Below are positions 1-10,253 of a stretch of DNA of 64,000 nt, one piece after another; position 1 is the first letter of the stretch, and the number at the start of each line of letters is the position of its first letter. A program made the position numbers and the translations under genes. The DNA is from Candidatus Amoebophilus asiaticus 5a2 (GTDB lineage: Bacteria; Bacteroidota; Bacteroidia; Cytophagales; Amoebophilaceae): NCBI RefSeq assembly GCF_000020565.1, contig NC_010830.1:248001-312000 (forward strand), written 5' to 3'. Under the pieces are notes generated by a model that saw only the letters and a program-made list of their open reading frames with translations, had not been told where the DNA came from and searched no databases.

Positions 1-749
1 CAGGAGTTAATATTGGTGACTATGGCATTATTGACAATCGACGTCAAACCAACTTCTTATCATTAATAGAAGCACTTGAAAAAGTAGTTGATATTAAACG
101 TTTCCGTATATCTTCTATTGAACCCAATTTACTAACCGACGAAATTATTCAGTTCGTGGCACAGTCTGGTAGGTTTGTGCCTCACTTTCATATCCCTTTA
201 CAATCTGGGAATAATGATATTCTTAAGCTTATGCGGCGGCGCTATCAGCGAGAATTATACGTAGAACGGGTAGCACATATTAAAAAGCTAATGCCACACT
301 GTTGTATAGGCGTAGATGTGATTGTAGGTTTTCCAGGAGAAACCGAAGAGAAATTTTTAGATACTTATCAGTTCCTAAATGAGTTAGATATCTCATATTT
401 ACATGTATTTCCTTATTCAGAAAGACAAAATACACAAGCTATTACATTAGAAGGGATAGTTTCACAAAAAGAAAGAAACAGAAGAGCCAGTATGCTCCGT
501 ATCCTTTCTGACAAAAAACAACGCTACTTTTATGAGCAGAACCTAGGAAAGACTGTAGAAATACTATTTGAACAACCCGATGTAAATGGCACCATACAAG
601 GATTTTCTGATAACTATGTACGTGTCAGTGTACCTTATGACGCTAATTTGGTAAATACTTTACATCAGGTACAGCTTAAAAAGTTGAAAGCTGATGGATT
701 AGTAGAGGGAAATATCATGCCACTACATCAGAATAGTCTTATAGCTTAG
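1..749 (+). CDS. mtaB: tRNA t6A37 methylthiotransferase MtaB, 3' part
   Basis: This is the C-terminal part of a radical-SAM methylthiotransferase; the reading frame is already open at base 3 and the start lies outside the window. It reads GVNIGDYG near the edge, then SSIEPNLL and HFHIPLQSGN, followed by LMRRRY, which together are typical of the MtaB branch (2-methylthiolation of t6A37 in ANN-decoding tRNAs) rather than MiaB. The radical-SAM CxxxCxxC cysteines would lie upstream and are not visible. The last 60 or so residues (after IVSQKERNRR) form the TRAM-like tail. A strong hairpin follows 46 bases after the stop. Family assignment is confident; the MtaB versus MiaB choice rests on these motifs only. 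Confidence 0.88.
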   Translation, partial: GVNIGDYGIIDNRRQTNFLSLIEALEKVVDIKRFRISSIEPNLLTDEIIQFVAQSGRFVPHFHIPLQSGNNDILKLMRRRYQRELYVERVAHIKKLMPHCCIGVDVIVGFPGETEEKFLDTYQFLNELDISYLHVFPYSERQNTQAITLEGIVSQKERNRRASMLRILSDKKQRYFYEQNLGKTVEILFEQPDVNGTIQGFSDNYVRVSVPYDANLVNTLHQVQLKKLKADGLVEGNIMPLHQNSLIA

Positions 750-795
750 GTTCCAAAAATGATAAGAATAAGGACTGCAGATAGCTTGACATAAT

Positions 796-833
796 AAATG
801 TAGACTATACTTATATAGTATAGTCTACATTTT
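796..833 (+). terminator. Hairpin downstream of mtaB
   Basis: A perfect 15-bp inverted repeat (AAATGTAGACTATAC at 796-810, its complement at 818-832) with a 7-base loop, ending in only a few T residues. The position after mtaB suggests a transcription terminator, though the short T tract leaves a regulatory dyad upstream of the ankyrin gene possible. Confidence 0.55.
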
Positions 834-1023
834 CCAAGTATAACTTTAAGGCAGATGCTAGCCTTCATAGTGTTTGTAATTCGATAATCATTTTTATATT
901 ATCTAGCAAAATTTAATAAAGAATATTCTTAACTTTAAGACTGAGTTTTATTTTTTGAATATCCATTCAAAAATATCTTCTATCTAGAAGAAGTATAATT
1001 GAAACTTTAAAAACTCATTTAAT

Positions 1024-2238
1024 ATGCAACCTAATAAAAGCACTACCATCAATCTTCACATTTGTATTAATCTTCTAAAGTTATTATTAGTATTGGTTAC
1101 AGTAGTTGCTTGTGAATGTGTCCCAAAGGGAGGCAGAGGTGATATAATAAATCCAGAAATTCCCAAAGCAAACGATAAAAGCGAAGAACCTATCACCAAT
1201 GATAAGAACAAAAAGCCTATTCCCAAGGAGATGATTGATGCTGCTGAAGCAGCAAAGAAAACCAATTTAGTAATTTTACTTAAAACGTTCCAGGAGCTAG
1301 AGGCCGAAGACATTAATATTGTCAATGGACTACTTAGTTCGGACCTGGATATTTTAGGTTTAAAAGAAGCTGTAGAATTTGGGAACTTAGATATTGTAGA
1401 TACAATACTAAAAAGGGGAGTAAACGTAAACAAAAAGATACAAGAAAACGAAAAAGATGAATTTATACTTCTAAATTATAGAAATGATCTTACACCTTTA
1501 CATATAGCTGCTAAATCTGGCCATACCGAAATACTACTCAAATTAATAGAAAAAGGTGCAGAACTAAATGCAAAGGATAAATATGGTGATACTCCTTTAC
1601 ATCTTGCTGCTGATGCTGGGCATGCTGATATAGTATTTAAATTGATACAAAAGGGAGCAAACATAAAATCAGCAACTAACGATGGGTATACCCCTTTACA
1701 TCTTGCTATCATGAAAGCACATACGGAAATAGCGTTAAGTCTGATAGAGCAAGGAGCAAATCTTGACATATCAAGCATTGAAGGAGATACGGCACTTAAC
1801 CTGGCAGCCAGGAAAGGCTATGCCAATATAGTGCTAAAATTAATAGAAAAAGGGGCTGACGTAAATATAAAGAACAAAATAGGTTTACATCCTTTATATT
1901 ATATTATTCGAGAAGGGCATGGTGATATAGCTTTAACATTAATAGAAAAAGCAAAAGAAATAGAAGTAAATACAATAGATAGGCAGGGAAATACTCTTTT
2001 ACATTTGGCTGTATATGGAGATATTAGGCTACTATCAAAATTAGTAGAAAAAGGGGTAAAAATTGATATTACGAACAATAGCGGAAATACACCTTTACAT
2101 ATTGCTGCTAAGTATGGTTGTAAAGAAGCGGTATCAGTATTAGTAAACTGCGGAGCAAAGAAAGATATAGCAAATAACGAACGCAACACCCCTTTAGATT
2201 TAGCTAAAACAGAAGAAATAAGAGCTTTACTAAAATAG
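1024..2238 (+). CDS. Ankyrin-repeat lipoprotein (404 aa)
   Basis: The N-terminus is a lipoprotein signal: a hydrophobic stretch at residues 17-29 ends in the lipobox VVAC with Cys30 as the likely lipidated residue, so the mature protein should be membrane anchored. Residues 31-75 are a polar, Lys/Pro-rich linker. From about residue 110 to the end lie roughly nine ankyrin repeats of 32-36 residues with the usual TPLHLAA and GH..IV..LI..GA signature; one (LHPLYYIIREGH) is degenerate. Ankyrin domains bind other proteins; in intracellular bacteria such proteins are often host-directed, which is inference here. The leader (LVTVVACEC then KG) and the C-terminal PLDLA..EE...LLK match the next gene, showing the two are duplicates. 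ATG start chosen because it precedes the signal peptide. Confidence 0.85.
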   Translation: MQPNKSTTINLHICINLLKLLLVLVTVVACECVPKGGRGDIINPEIPKANDKSEEPITNDKNKKPIPKEMIDAAEAAKKTNLVILLKTFQELEAEDINIVNGLLSSDLDILGLKEAVEFGNLDIVDTILKRGVNVNKKIQENEKDEFILLNYRNDLTPLHIAAKSGHTEILLKLIEKGAELNAKDKYGDTPLHLAADAGHADIVFKLIQKGANIKSATNDGYTPLHLAIMKAHTEIALSLIEQGANLDISSIEGDTALNLAARKGYANIVLKLIEKGADVNIKNKIGLHPLYYIIREGHGDIALTLIEKAKEIEVNTIDRQGNTLLHLAVYGDIRLLSKLVEKGVKIDITNNSGNTPLHIAAKYGCKEAVSVLVNCGAKKDIANNERNTPLDLAKTEEIRALLK

Positions 2239-2424
2239 TTTATCGACTAGGCTTTTTCCCCTAGCACTTCTGTTATAATCGGCATAGGATATAAACTATT
2301 TCCAAGGATATACTATACTGTATAGTTGACATACAAAGAAACATTTTATAACTTACCTGGCAAATTGTTCTATGCTATGCTATTCACTTTTAGAGTATTG
2401 ATACTACTTATTAAATAGTTATGT

Positions 2425-3696
2425 ATGAAAACTATAGAAGAATTTAAGAATAAACTTTATTGCTGTTCTGATAACTTCCTTTGTTTAATATTTGTACTCG
2501 TTACAGTAATTTCTTGCGAGTGTAACAACAAGGGAAATAAAGGCCGCAGCGGTATACCAACCTTAAAATATAATATAAATGCAGAGGTTATTACTGACGA
2601 CATGATCAATACTGCTAAAGCAGCAGGGAAAAACTTCTTGGCTGATATACTCACCAAGCTTCAAAAAAATGAAACAGTAGATATTGATGCCTGTAATTAC
2701 AACTACTGGAGTGAGAGAAACCACACAGCCTTAATGCAAGCTGTAGAAATAAGAAGCTTACCAATTGTTAAAGCCTTGATAGCCAGAGGAGCCAAGGTGA
2801 ATACAATATATGGCGAAAATGCTGCATTACATGTAGCTGCAAGCTTTGGATATACTGAGATACTGTTAGAATTAATAGAGCATGGTGCTGACGTTAATAT
2901 AAAGGGACGGGAATGGGGAGGTAATGCTCCTCTTCATTATGCTGCCGAATCAGGACATGTAGAAACCATAGCAAAATTAATAGAGAAGGGGGCAGAATTA
3001 AATACAAAGAATATATATGGAAATACTCCTTTACACTTTGCTGCTCAGGCAGGACATATAGAAGCTATATTGAAATTGTTAGAGAAAGGCGGAGATATAG
3101 ATGCCAAGAATCAAATTGATGAAGAAACTCCTTTACATCTTGCATCTGGTTCAGGCCATACTAATGCAGTAGTAAAACTAATAGAAAAAGGAGCAATAAT
3201 AGATATAAAGAATATAGATGGAGATACCCCTTTACATCGTGCCGCTCGTTTTGGTCATACAGAAACAGTACTCAAATTACTAGAGAAGGGGGCAGAATTA
3301 AATACAAAGAATATAGATGGAAATACTCCTTTACACTTTGCTGCTCAGGCAGGACATAGAGAAACAGTATTAAGATTAATAGAATACAGTATAAAATTAA
3401 ATATAAAAAATACATATATAGATACTAAGGATATATGTGAGAGGACCCCTTTACATGTTGCTGCTCTTTATAATCAACAAACTGCGACAGTATTAGAATT
3501 AATAAAACAAGGTGCAACTATTGACATACAGGATGGTGAGGGTAATACTCCTCTACATAATGCTGCTTGGAGAGGTCATCTTAATGTAGTTCATGCACTA
3601 GTAAATGCAAGAGCTAAAAAAGATATACACAACAATAAAGGTCAAATTCCTTTGGACTTAGCTACAAGTGAAGAAGTAAAAAATGCACTAAAGTAA
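2425..3696 (+). CDS. Ankyrin-repeat lipoprotein (423 aa), paralogue of the preceding gene
   Basis: A lipoprotein signal peptide ends in VISC with Cys31 as the predicted lipidation site; the sequence LVTVISCEC closely matches the leader of the upstream ankyrin gene. After a short linker, about ten ankyrin repeats run from residue 95 to the C-terminus, most with intact TPLH.AA.{3}GH cores. Two repeats are almost identical at the DNA level (bases 2981-3059 and 3281-3359, one mismatch, exactly 300 bases apart), evidence of recent internal expansion. The role is unknown; protein-protein binding at the cell envelope or toward the host is inferred from family. An ATG four bases upstream is in another frame and was not used. 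Confidence 0.85.
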   Translation: MKTIEEFKNKLYCCSDNFLCLIFVLVTVISCECNNKGNKGRSGIPTLKYNINAEVITDDMINTAKAAGKNFLADILTKLQKNETVDIDACNYNYWSERNHTALMQAVEIRSLPIVKALIARGAKVNTIYGENAALHVAASFGYTEILLELIEHGADVNIKGREWGGNAPLHYAAESGHVETIAKLIEKGAELNTKNIYGNTPLHFAAQAGHIEAILKLLEKGGDIDAKNQIDEETPLHLASGSGHTNAVVKLIEKGAIIDIKNIDGDTPLHRAARFGHTETVLKLLEKGAELNTKNIDGNTPLHFAAQAGHRETVLRLIEYSIKLNIKNTYIDTKDICERTPLHVAALYNQQTATVLELIKQGATIDIQDGEGNTPLHNAAWRGHLNVVHALVNARAKKDIHNNKGQIPLDLATSEEVKNALK

Positions 3697-3781
3697 TCCT
3701 GATCAAAGAAAGAAGAATATTACAAAATTATTTGCTATATCTGTTTTAACTTTACTTGACAGAATAATTCTTGCACATTTG

Positions 3782-3808
3782 AAATTCTAGTACTATGCTA
3801 GAATTTTA
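3782..3808 (+). terminator. Hairpin between the ankyrin gene and uvrA
   Basis: AAATTCTAG at 3782-3790 pairs perfectly with CTAGAATTT at 3798-3806 around a 7-base loop, followed by TT. It sits 86 bases after the ankyrin stop codon and 18 bases before the uvrA start. It could end the ankyrin transcript or act in the uvrA leader. Confidence 0.4.
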
Positions 3809-3824
3809 GGCTAATATTGCTTCT

Positions 3825-6632
3825 ATGAATAACCATACGCCTTACCATGAAGTTGACCAGCTTGACCCCAGACATTTCATCATTGTAAAAGGAGCAAGGG
3901 TAAATAATCTAAAAAATGTAAATGTAGCTATTCCACGTAACCAACTAGTAGTGATTACAGGATTGTCTGGTTCTGGCAAGTCTTCCTTGGCTTTTGATAC
4001 ACTGTTTGCCGAGGGCCAGCGTATGTACATAGAAAGCTTAAGTTCTTACGCACGTCAGTTTTTAGGGAAATTAGAAAAACCAGATGTAGATTATATTCGT
4101 GGCATTTCCCCTGCGATTGCTATTGAGCAAAAAACCAATAATAAAAATCCACGCTCTACAGTAGGTACTATCACAGAGATATATGAATATTTAAAACTTC
4201 TCTATGCTAGAATTGGCACCACTTACTCACCCATTAGCGGACAAAAAGTTACTAGGAATACCGTATCTGATGTAGTTGATTACATTTATAGCCATCCTGC
4301 CGGAACAAAAGCTATCATCTCCTACCCTTTACAACTAGATGCAAATGCTAACCCTATAGAGCGTTTAAAAGTAGAACTAGCAAAAGGATTTACTAGAATC
4401 ATATATGCAGGAAAAACAACTTTTATTGAAGATATTCTCAGTAGCGAGCAAGCCTTAACATCTCATGATATATCTATATTAATAGATCGGTTTGTAGTGG
4501 ACCAAGAAGATCGCGACAATCAGTTTAGAATAGCCGATTCTATCCAAACTGCTTTTTTTGAAGGCAAAGGAACTTGCTATGTGGAAATTGTAGGTAAAGA
4601 ACAGAAAGTGTTCTCTGATCGTTTTGAACAAGACGGAATGGCCTTTGAAATACCTTCTGTAAACCTTTTTAGTTTTAACAACTCTTATGGTGCCTGCAAA
4701 ACGTGCGATGGATTTGGGAAAATATTGGGTATTGATATTGATAAAGTTATACCTAATAGAACGCTTTCTGTTTACGAAGGAGCTATTTATCCCTGGAAAA
4801 GCCAATCCATGCATAAATGGTTACAGCCACTTATAGAAAACGAGCGGTATAAAGATTTCCCTATCCATAGGCCTTACAAAGATTTAACTGCTGAAGAGCA
4901 AACATTTTTATGGAAAGGTGATGGTAATTTTAAAGGCATCGATGGTTTCTTTCAATATTTGCAAGAGAAAATACACAAAATCCAGTATAGAATTCTTTTA
5001 TCTCGTTATAGAGGAAAAACGACCTGTCCTGATTGCCAAGGAACTAGAATTAGAAAAGATGCCAGTTATGTTAAAATAGAAGGAAAAGCCATTACTGAAT
5101 TACTACTAATGCCTATAGCAGAGGTGGCTCGTTTTTTTAACAGCCTATCATTGCCGGTACATGCACAACAAATTGCCGACCGACTTCTGGTTGAGATTAG
5201 AAATAGGCTATCTTATATGGAACAGGTCGGATTAAGTTACCTTACTTTAAACCGGCAATCTGCTACCCTATCCGGTGGGGAGTACCAAAGGATTAAGCTA
5301 GCTACAGCCTTGGGTAGTACACTAGTAGATACGCTCTATATTTTAGATGAGCCTACTATTGGACTGCATCCTAGAGATACACAAAAACTAATTGATATTT
5401 TGGTTGCCTTAAAAAATCTAGGTAATACAGTTATTGTAGTGGAACATGAAGAAGAGCTAATGCAAGTGGCTGATCAGCTAATTGACATAGGGCCTGAAGC
5501 AGGTTCTAAAGGTGGAGAATTGGTATTTCAAGGAGATTGGGATGCCTTAAAAAATTTCAACCAAAGCCACACTGCTCGTTACTTAAACGGCATAGAAACC
5601 ATTCCTGTACCTACCCAGAGACGCAAGCCTCAATATAACATTACTTTTAAAGGCATTAGAGAGAATAATTTAAAGGATGTAGATGTAACCATTCCATTAG
5701 GTGTATTGACCGTTATAACAGGCGTGAGTGGCTCAGGAAAATCTACCTTAGTAAAAAGAATTATATACCCAGCTTTAGCCAATAAGCTAGAAATATATAA
5801 AGAAAAACCAGGTAGTTTTGATAGTTTAGAAGGCGATTATGATCTAATTAAGTATATAGAGTTTGTAGATCAAAACCCTATTGGAAAATCCTCTCGATCT
5901 AATCCGGTTACTTATGTAAAAGCCTATGAGCACATCCGACAGCTATTTGCAGACCAGCCATTAGCAAAGCAGCGAAGTTATCAACCCTCCTATTTTTCAT
6001 TTAATGTAGAAGGAGGCAGATGTGAAGCATGCCAAGGAGAAGGTAAAATAACTATAGAAATGCAATTTATGGCCGATATAACACTGACATGTGAAAGCTG
6101 TCATGGCAAACGATTTAAGCAAGAAGCATTAGAAATAAAATATAAGGATCATGATATTGCATCTGTGCTAGACATGACTGTCGATGATGCTTCTTATTTC
6201 TTTAGAGACCAAACCAGCATTTACAGAAAACTAAAACCTTTGCGTGATGTAGGCTTAGGATATGTTACACTAGGGCAGCCTTCTAGCTCCCTAAGTGGTG
6301 GAGAAGCACAGCGCCTCAAGCTAGCAACCTACTTAGATAAGAGCCACCAGCAAGAACATACTTTGTTTATCTTTGATGAACCTACCACAGGACTCCATGT
6401 GCATGATATTAGTAAGTTGCTCACAGCAATCAATAACCTAATTAGTGTGGGAAATAGCGTGCTGGTTATAGAACATACAACAGAACTTATTAAATGTGCC
6501 GACTGGATTATAGATTTAGGCCCAGAGGGCGGAGACCAAGGAGGAGAAATTGTGTTTAGTGGTACCCCAGAAGATATGATTCAGCTTAGCAATAACCATA
6601 CAGCCGAATATCTTAGAAAGAAATTGATATAG
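3825..6632 (+). CDS. uvrA: Excinuclease ABC subunit A
   Basis: UvrA is the damage-recognition ATPase of nucleotide excision repair; it loads UvrB on distorted DNA. At 935 residues it is of normal length. It contains two ABC ATPase modules: Walker [10 protein letters not shown] at residues 46-54 and GVSGSGKST near 640, two signatures (LSGGE) and Walker B segments ([10 protein letters not shown] and [10 protein letters not shown]). Zinc-binding CxxC pairs are present (CKTCDGFG and CPDCQG in the first half, CEACQGEG and CESCHG in the second). No truncation or missing motif is seen. The partner in coupled repair, mfd, is at the other end of the window. Confidence 0.97.
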   Translation: MNNHTPYHEVDQLDPRHFIIVKGARVNNLKNVNVAIPRNQLVVITGLSGSGKSSLAFDTLFAEGQRMYIESLSSYARQFLGKLEKPDVDYIRGISPAIAIEQKTNNKNPRSTVGTITEIYEYLKLLYARIGTTYSPISGQKVTRNTVSDVVDYIYSHPAGTKAIISYPLQLDANANPIERLKVELAKGFTRIIYAGKTTFIEDILSSEQALTSHDISILIDRFVVDQEDRDNQFRIADSIQTAFFEGKGTCYVEIVGKEQKVFSDRFEQDGMAFEIPSVNLFSFNNSYGACKTCDGFGKILGIDIDKVIPNRTLSVYEGAIYPWKSQSMHKWLQPLIENERYKDFPIHRPYKDLTAEEQTFLWKGDGNFKGIDGFFQYLQEKIHKIQYRILLSRYRGKTTCPDCQGTRIRKDASYVKIEGKAITELLLMPIAEVARFFNSLSLPVHAQQIADRLLVEIRNRLSYMEQVGLSYLTLNRQSATLSGGEYQRIKLATALGSTLVDTLYILDEPTIGLHPRDTQKLIDILVALKNLGNTVIVVEHEEELMQVADQLIDIGPEAGSKGGELVFQGDWDALKNFNQSHTARYLNGIETIPVPTQRRKPQYNITFKGIRENNLKDVDVTIPLGVLTVITGVSGSGKSTLVKRIIYPALANKLEIYKEKPGSFDSLEGDYDLIKYIEFVDQNPIGKSSRSNPVTYVKAYEHIRQLFADQPLAKQRSYQPSYFSFNVEGGRCEACQGEGKITIEMQFMADITLTCESCHGKRFKQEALEIKYKDHDIASVLDMTVDDASYFFRDQTSIYRKLKPLRDVGLGYVTLGQPSSSLSGGEAQRLKLATYLDKSHQQEHTLFIFDEPTTGLHVHDISKLLTAINNLISVGNSVLVIEHTTELIKCADWIIDLGPEGGDQGGEIVFSGTPEDMIQLSNNHTAEYLRKKLI

Positions 6633-6650
6633 AGCTTTATCAAAAAGGAT

Positions 6651-7262
6651 ATGGCAACCATTGAGAAAAGCGCCATTAAAAAGAATTCGACCAAACTAAA
6701 GGTAGCTATTCTATTCGCTTTTATAATAGGTGCTGCAAGCGGATATGAAAGTGCTGTTTACTTCCACAAGGATTATACAAATAGAAACTTACCTACCACT
6801 AGTTCTATACAGATTCGGTTTAGTCCTGGTGGTCAATGTATACCTTTTATAGAACAAGCCATTGGTATGGCACAGAGTAACATACTTGTACAAGCCTACG
6901 CTTTTACCTCAGCTAAGATTGCACAAGCGCTTATAGAAGCACATAAGAGAGGTGTTATAGTGAAAATCTTGGTAGACCGGTCACAATTAACAGCAAAGGG
7001 TTCCCAGGTTAAAAAAGTAGTAGATATGGGTATACCTGTAGCGATCGACATAGTACCAGGCATTGCCCACAATAAAGTAATGATTATTGATAATGCCTAT
7101 ATACTTACTGGCTCATTTAATTGGAGTAATGCTGCAGAATATAGAAATGCCGAAAATTTACTATTGATTACCGATAGTAGAATAAATAAAATTTATAGGG
7201 AAAATTGGGAAAAACGAGCAGTGACGGCAACAGCTGTCCATTTTAGTCATCCTATACCTTGA
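6651..7262 (+). CDS. Phospholipase D-like single-HKD protein (203 aa)
   Basis: An N-terminal hydrophobic segment at about residues 17-37 (KVAILFAFIIGAASG) suggests a signal anchor, so the protein is probably periplasmic or membrane attached. The rest is one PLD-type domain with the motif HxKx4D at H140, K142 and D147, followed by GSFNWSNAA. A single HKD copy implies dimerisation, as in the Nuc/EndA endonuclease subgroup. Whether it cuts nucleic acid or phospholipid cannot be told from sequence. It starts 18 bases after uvrA and may share its transcript; the ATG has an AAGGA-like sequence just upstream. Downstream lies a miniature element and a long untranslated stretch. Confidence 0.82.
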   Translation: MATIEKSAIKKNSTKLKVAILFAFIIGAASGYESAVYFHKDYTNRNLPTTSSIQIRFSPGGQCIPFIEQAIGMAQSNILVQAYAFTSAKIAQALIEAHKRGVIVKILVDRSQLTAKGSQVKKVVDMGIPVAIDIVPGIAHNKVMIIDNAYILTGSFNWSNAAEYRNAENLLLITDSRINKIYRENWEKRAVTATAVHFSHPIP

Positions 7263-7436
7263 CACTAATTTTTTATCTATTTGCTTTACACAGCACTAAG
7301 TGGAAAGTAGGGTAAATGATTATACTTTCCTTTTATAATAAAGGGGAGCTACATCGAATAAACTATCCTCTGCAAGAAATTAGGAATAAATGTGTTTCAA
7401 CCTGAAACCTTGTCCAAGCAATTGTAAAATTGAATA

Positions 7437-7614
7437 GAGCCGCTGCGAAACAGAAAATTGATAAAACTATTGGATTTTTGAGAGATAAATTTACTATCTA
7501 CAAAAAATCAACCTGCCTTTTTTATACTTTAAATGCCTATTTTTATTTTTTGTGTTCTCTAAATTGTGAAAAATACTCCTCTGTTTTTTTATAACAGTTG
7601 TTTCGCAGCAGGTC
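7437..7614. mobile_element. Miniature inverted-repeat element (TA-flanked family), copy 1
   Basis: A 178-bp non-coding element begins GAGCCGCTGCGAAAC and ends with the near complement GTTTCGCAGCAGGTC, with TA directly outside each end. The termini closely match those of the IS5-like elements at 16469-17452 and 60921-61905 (GA[A/G]CTGCTGCGAAA), and the interior can be aligned by eye with a second copy at 58028-58195. It has no transposase and is probably mobilised in trans by that IS. Confidence 0.75.
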
Positions 7615-7727
7615 TAATATTTTATATTATACGTCTAAAACAGCAAGAAACATAACCATGCTTAGGTTTATAATTTACATGCTAGTCAGCTTGCTTGCGA
7701 AACCATACACATACATAGATAACATAA

Positions 7728-9980
7728 TTAAAGTTCATTATAAGTATCTTCTTCCTCGCTCATATATCCTTTCTCTTTGCTAATTATTAAATCGGCTATT
7801 GCTGTATAGCCCTTTCGTATAGCAAACTGAAGAGGTGTACGGCCTGATTTATTTTCAACATTCCACTTAGCTCCTAATTGCAGTAGTAGACGCACTACTT
7901 CCACATGATTATTTATAACAGCTAAATGCAAAGGCGTATTCCCCGTAATATTTTTAGCATTAAAATTGGATTTTTGTTCCGCCAATAGATCAACTAACTC
8001 TAACTGTCCCTTCTCAGCAACAGAATGTAAAGGAATTTCTCCATTCTTACTAACTTCATTAACTTTAGCACCGTTTTCAATCAAAAGCTTAGCTACCTCT
8101 ATCCAAGAATTTTGTGCAGCCAAATATAAAAGTGTATTGCCATCTATATTTTTGGCATTAATATCTAACCCTATATTTATTAACTTACTGACTCTTTTTA
8201 CATCTCCCCTTACAATAGCTTTTTGTAAGGATTTATTTTTTCTTATAATATCCGTATCGTCATATTTATCTTTCGCAAGACTATTGGCACTTGCTGAAGT
8301 TACATCTACACCGCCCTTATGTGCTTCTTTTAACTCGTTTGAAACATTTTCTTTTTCAACTCTTTTATCCAAAACATTTACATCTGTTATAGATAGAGCA
8401 CCTAATACGGTTAATATGCTAACTTCTTTAGTAACCTGATAAGGAGTTAGCCCCTTGATATTTGTAGCATTTGCGTTAGCTCCTTGGTCTAGTAATATCT
8501 CTACCACTTCTAAGTGTCCATTTCTGGCCGCTTTATGCAATGGTGTATCACCAGAGTCATCTTTACTATTTATAGCAAATTCACGTTCTACTAAGGAATG
8601 TACTGACTCCACAGATCTTTGAAAAATATCCCAATTAAGTTTAGCACATATATATGCTTCATGCTCTAGTAGCAGCTTGGTTATATGCACATTCCCTCGA
8701 GCAGCAGCCCAATGTAATACAAGATCATTATACTTACCCTTCACATATATATCTGCCCCTTGTTCTAAAAATAGCTTCACTAATTCCATTTGGCTTTCTG
8801 CCACAGCTATGTGTAATGGAGAAGCACCATATTCTCCTTGAGCATTTATATCTGCCCCATACTGTACCAATAACTTAGCCACTCCTATATAACCCTTTCT
8901 AATAGCCCAATGTAATGGTGTATTTTGGTAATTATTCCTAACATTTAAGTCTACTCCTTGTTCTAATAATAGCTTTACTACTTCCGTTCGGTTCTCATCA
9001 ACAGCTACATGTAATGGAGAAATTCCATTATGCTCCCGAGAATTTATATCTGCCCCATATTCTAATAATAGATTTACTACTTCCACATCCGATCTTCTGA
9101 TAGCCAAGTATAAAAGCTTAGATATCTTATCTTTATTTATATCTGCCCTTTGGTCCAATAATAAGCTTATTAACTCTACATCAGACTTCCTAACTGCCAA
9201 CTGTAAGGGAGTAGTTCCATACCTACCCTTAGCGTATATATCTGCTCCTGAATGAACCAGCTCATAAAGCTTTGTAGCATTCCCCTCTAAAATAGCTTCA
9301 TGTAAAGGGGTATTTTTAAGAGCTACCTTTTCGGCCTCCCGTCTAACATTCTCTTCTTTTCTCTTTCTAGCTCTCTCCTCCTTTCTCAACCTAGCTTTCT
9401 CTTTTTTCAGCTTAACTTCCTCTTCTCTCTTTCTGGATCTCTCCTCTTTACACATCTTAGCTTTCTCTTCTTCCTTTCTGGCCCTCTTTTCCTTTTGTAT
9501 AGCTTTCTGCTCATCAGTTAATTGTTTCTTTTTTTTACCGCCCCCCATCAACCCTGCTCCTTTATAGATAACTACTTTAGCTGGCTGGTGTCCTTGTGCT
9601 AATTGAATATGAATACGTCGTTGTTGTGCTTGCTCGCCTAATCGAAGTAGATCCGATAATTCTGCCCCTTGCTCAATATATACAGGTAAAATATGTGTTT
9701 TACTAAAGCCGATAGGGCAGTTTTCTTTTACAACTGCTTGCAACTGACCAGCTTCTTTATAGAAAGTAAGGATATGGCCCGCTTGTGCACTAAACTCTTT
9801 GTTAAGTATCGAAGAAATGCCTGCTTGATGCATTGTTTCTTGTGTTTGTACTACCGATTCTTCCTTAACAGAAGCACAAGGTAAATTGGTAGAATGGGAG
9901 CAGCTTTGTAGGCACAAGCTTACAAGTAATAATATGTAGATTATGAGTTGACAACCTACGGGATATTTCCTTTTAATCAT
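7728..9980 (-). CDS. Large ankyrin-repeat lipoprotein with charged helix (750 aa)
   Basis: The protein begins with a lipoprotein signal peptide (hydrophobic residues 11-22; lipobox LQSC, Cys27). Residues 30-148 form a separate unrecognised N-terminal region. Residues 149-223 are almost wholly Lys, Arg and Glu (repeats such as KARLRKEERARKRKEE), predicted as a long charged helix or coiled coil. Ankyrin repeats follow at about 223-545 and, after a linker of about 65 residues, again at about 610-735; I count around fifteen, some degenerate. The layout suggests a membrane-tethered stalk presenting two ankyrin domains. It is transcribed convergently with the upstream genes. The function is unknown; a role in host interaction is inference from the family. 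Confidence 0.85.
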   Translation of the reverse strand: MIKRKYPVGCQLIIYILLLVSLCLQSCSHSTNLPCASVKEESVVQTQETMHQAGISSILNKEFSAQAGHILTFYKEAGQLQAVVKENCPIGFSKTHILPVYIEQGAELSDLLRLGEQAQQRRIHIQLAQGHQPAKVVIYKGAGLMGGGKKKKQLTDEQKAIQKEKRARKEEEKAKMCKEERSRKREEEVKLKKEKARLRKEERARKRKEENVRREAEKVALKNTPLHEAILEGNATKLYELVHSGADIYAKGRYGTTPLQLAVRKSDVELISLLLDQRADINKDKISKLLYLAIRRSDVEVVNLLLEYGADINSREHNGISPLHVAVDENRTEVVKLLLEQGVDLNVRNNYQNTPLHWAIRKGYIGVAKLLVQYGADINAQGEYGASPLHIAVAESQMELVKLFLEQGADIYVKGKYNDLVLHWAAARGNVHITKLLLEHEAYICAKLNWDIFQRSVESVHSLVEREFAINSKDDSGDTPLHKAARNGHLEVVEILLDQGANANATNIKGLTPYQVTKEVSILTVLGALSITDVNVLDKRVEKENVSNELKEAHKGGVDVTSASANSLAKDKYDDTDIIRKNKSLQKAIVRGDVKRVSKLINIGLDINAKNIDGNTLLYLAAQNSWIEVAKLLIENGAKVNEVSKNGEIPLHSVAEKGQLELVDLLAEQKSNFNAKNITGNTPLHLAVINNHVEVVRLLLQLGAKWNVENKSGRTPLQFAIRKGYTAIADLIISKEKGYMSEEEDTYNEL

Positions 9981-10208
9981 TTATAAGTTGTTAAGTAGGT
10001 AAACATATTAGTATAAGGTTAACTTTTTTACAAAGGAATTTATACAATCTTATACTTGGTTATGCTTTTTACACCCTCAGTTAGCCCTAGCTTTAGAATT
10101 CTGTGAAGCTTGAAAGAGAAGGTGCAAAAACTCAGTTAGTATATATAAACAAGCAATCAAGCAGGTGTAAGAAACTAAATAAGCTTGGACTTTTATAAAC
10201 TAATATGT

Positions 10209-10235
10209 AAAACTATTCGATTTTATATCGAATAG
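10209..10235 (-). terminator. Terminator of the namZ-like gene
   Basis: Perfect 9-bp stem (CTATTCGAT at 10213-10221 with ATCGAATAG at 10227-10235) and a 5-base loop. Read on the minus strand, the stem is followed by TTTTACAT. It lies 18 bases beyond the stop codon of the muramidase-like gene. Confidence 0.7.
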
Positions 10236-10253
10236 ATAAAGCAACATAAATTA

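Noticed and set aside
1056-2189. Several 90-125-codon frames antisense to the first ankyrin gene
   Set aside because: Shadows of repeated sequence on the coding strand; no start context or family match.
7598-7783. 61-codon open frame beginning inside a miniature element
   Set aside because: It starts in the element's terminal repeat and runs over the 3' end of the large ankyrin gene; no family resemblance.
7966-8439. 157-codon open frame opposite the ankyrin gene
   Set aside because: Antisense shadow of ankyrin repeats; low-complexity Ser/Leu-rich translation.
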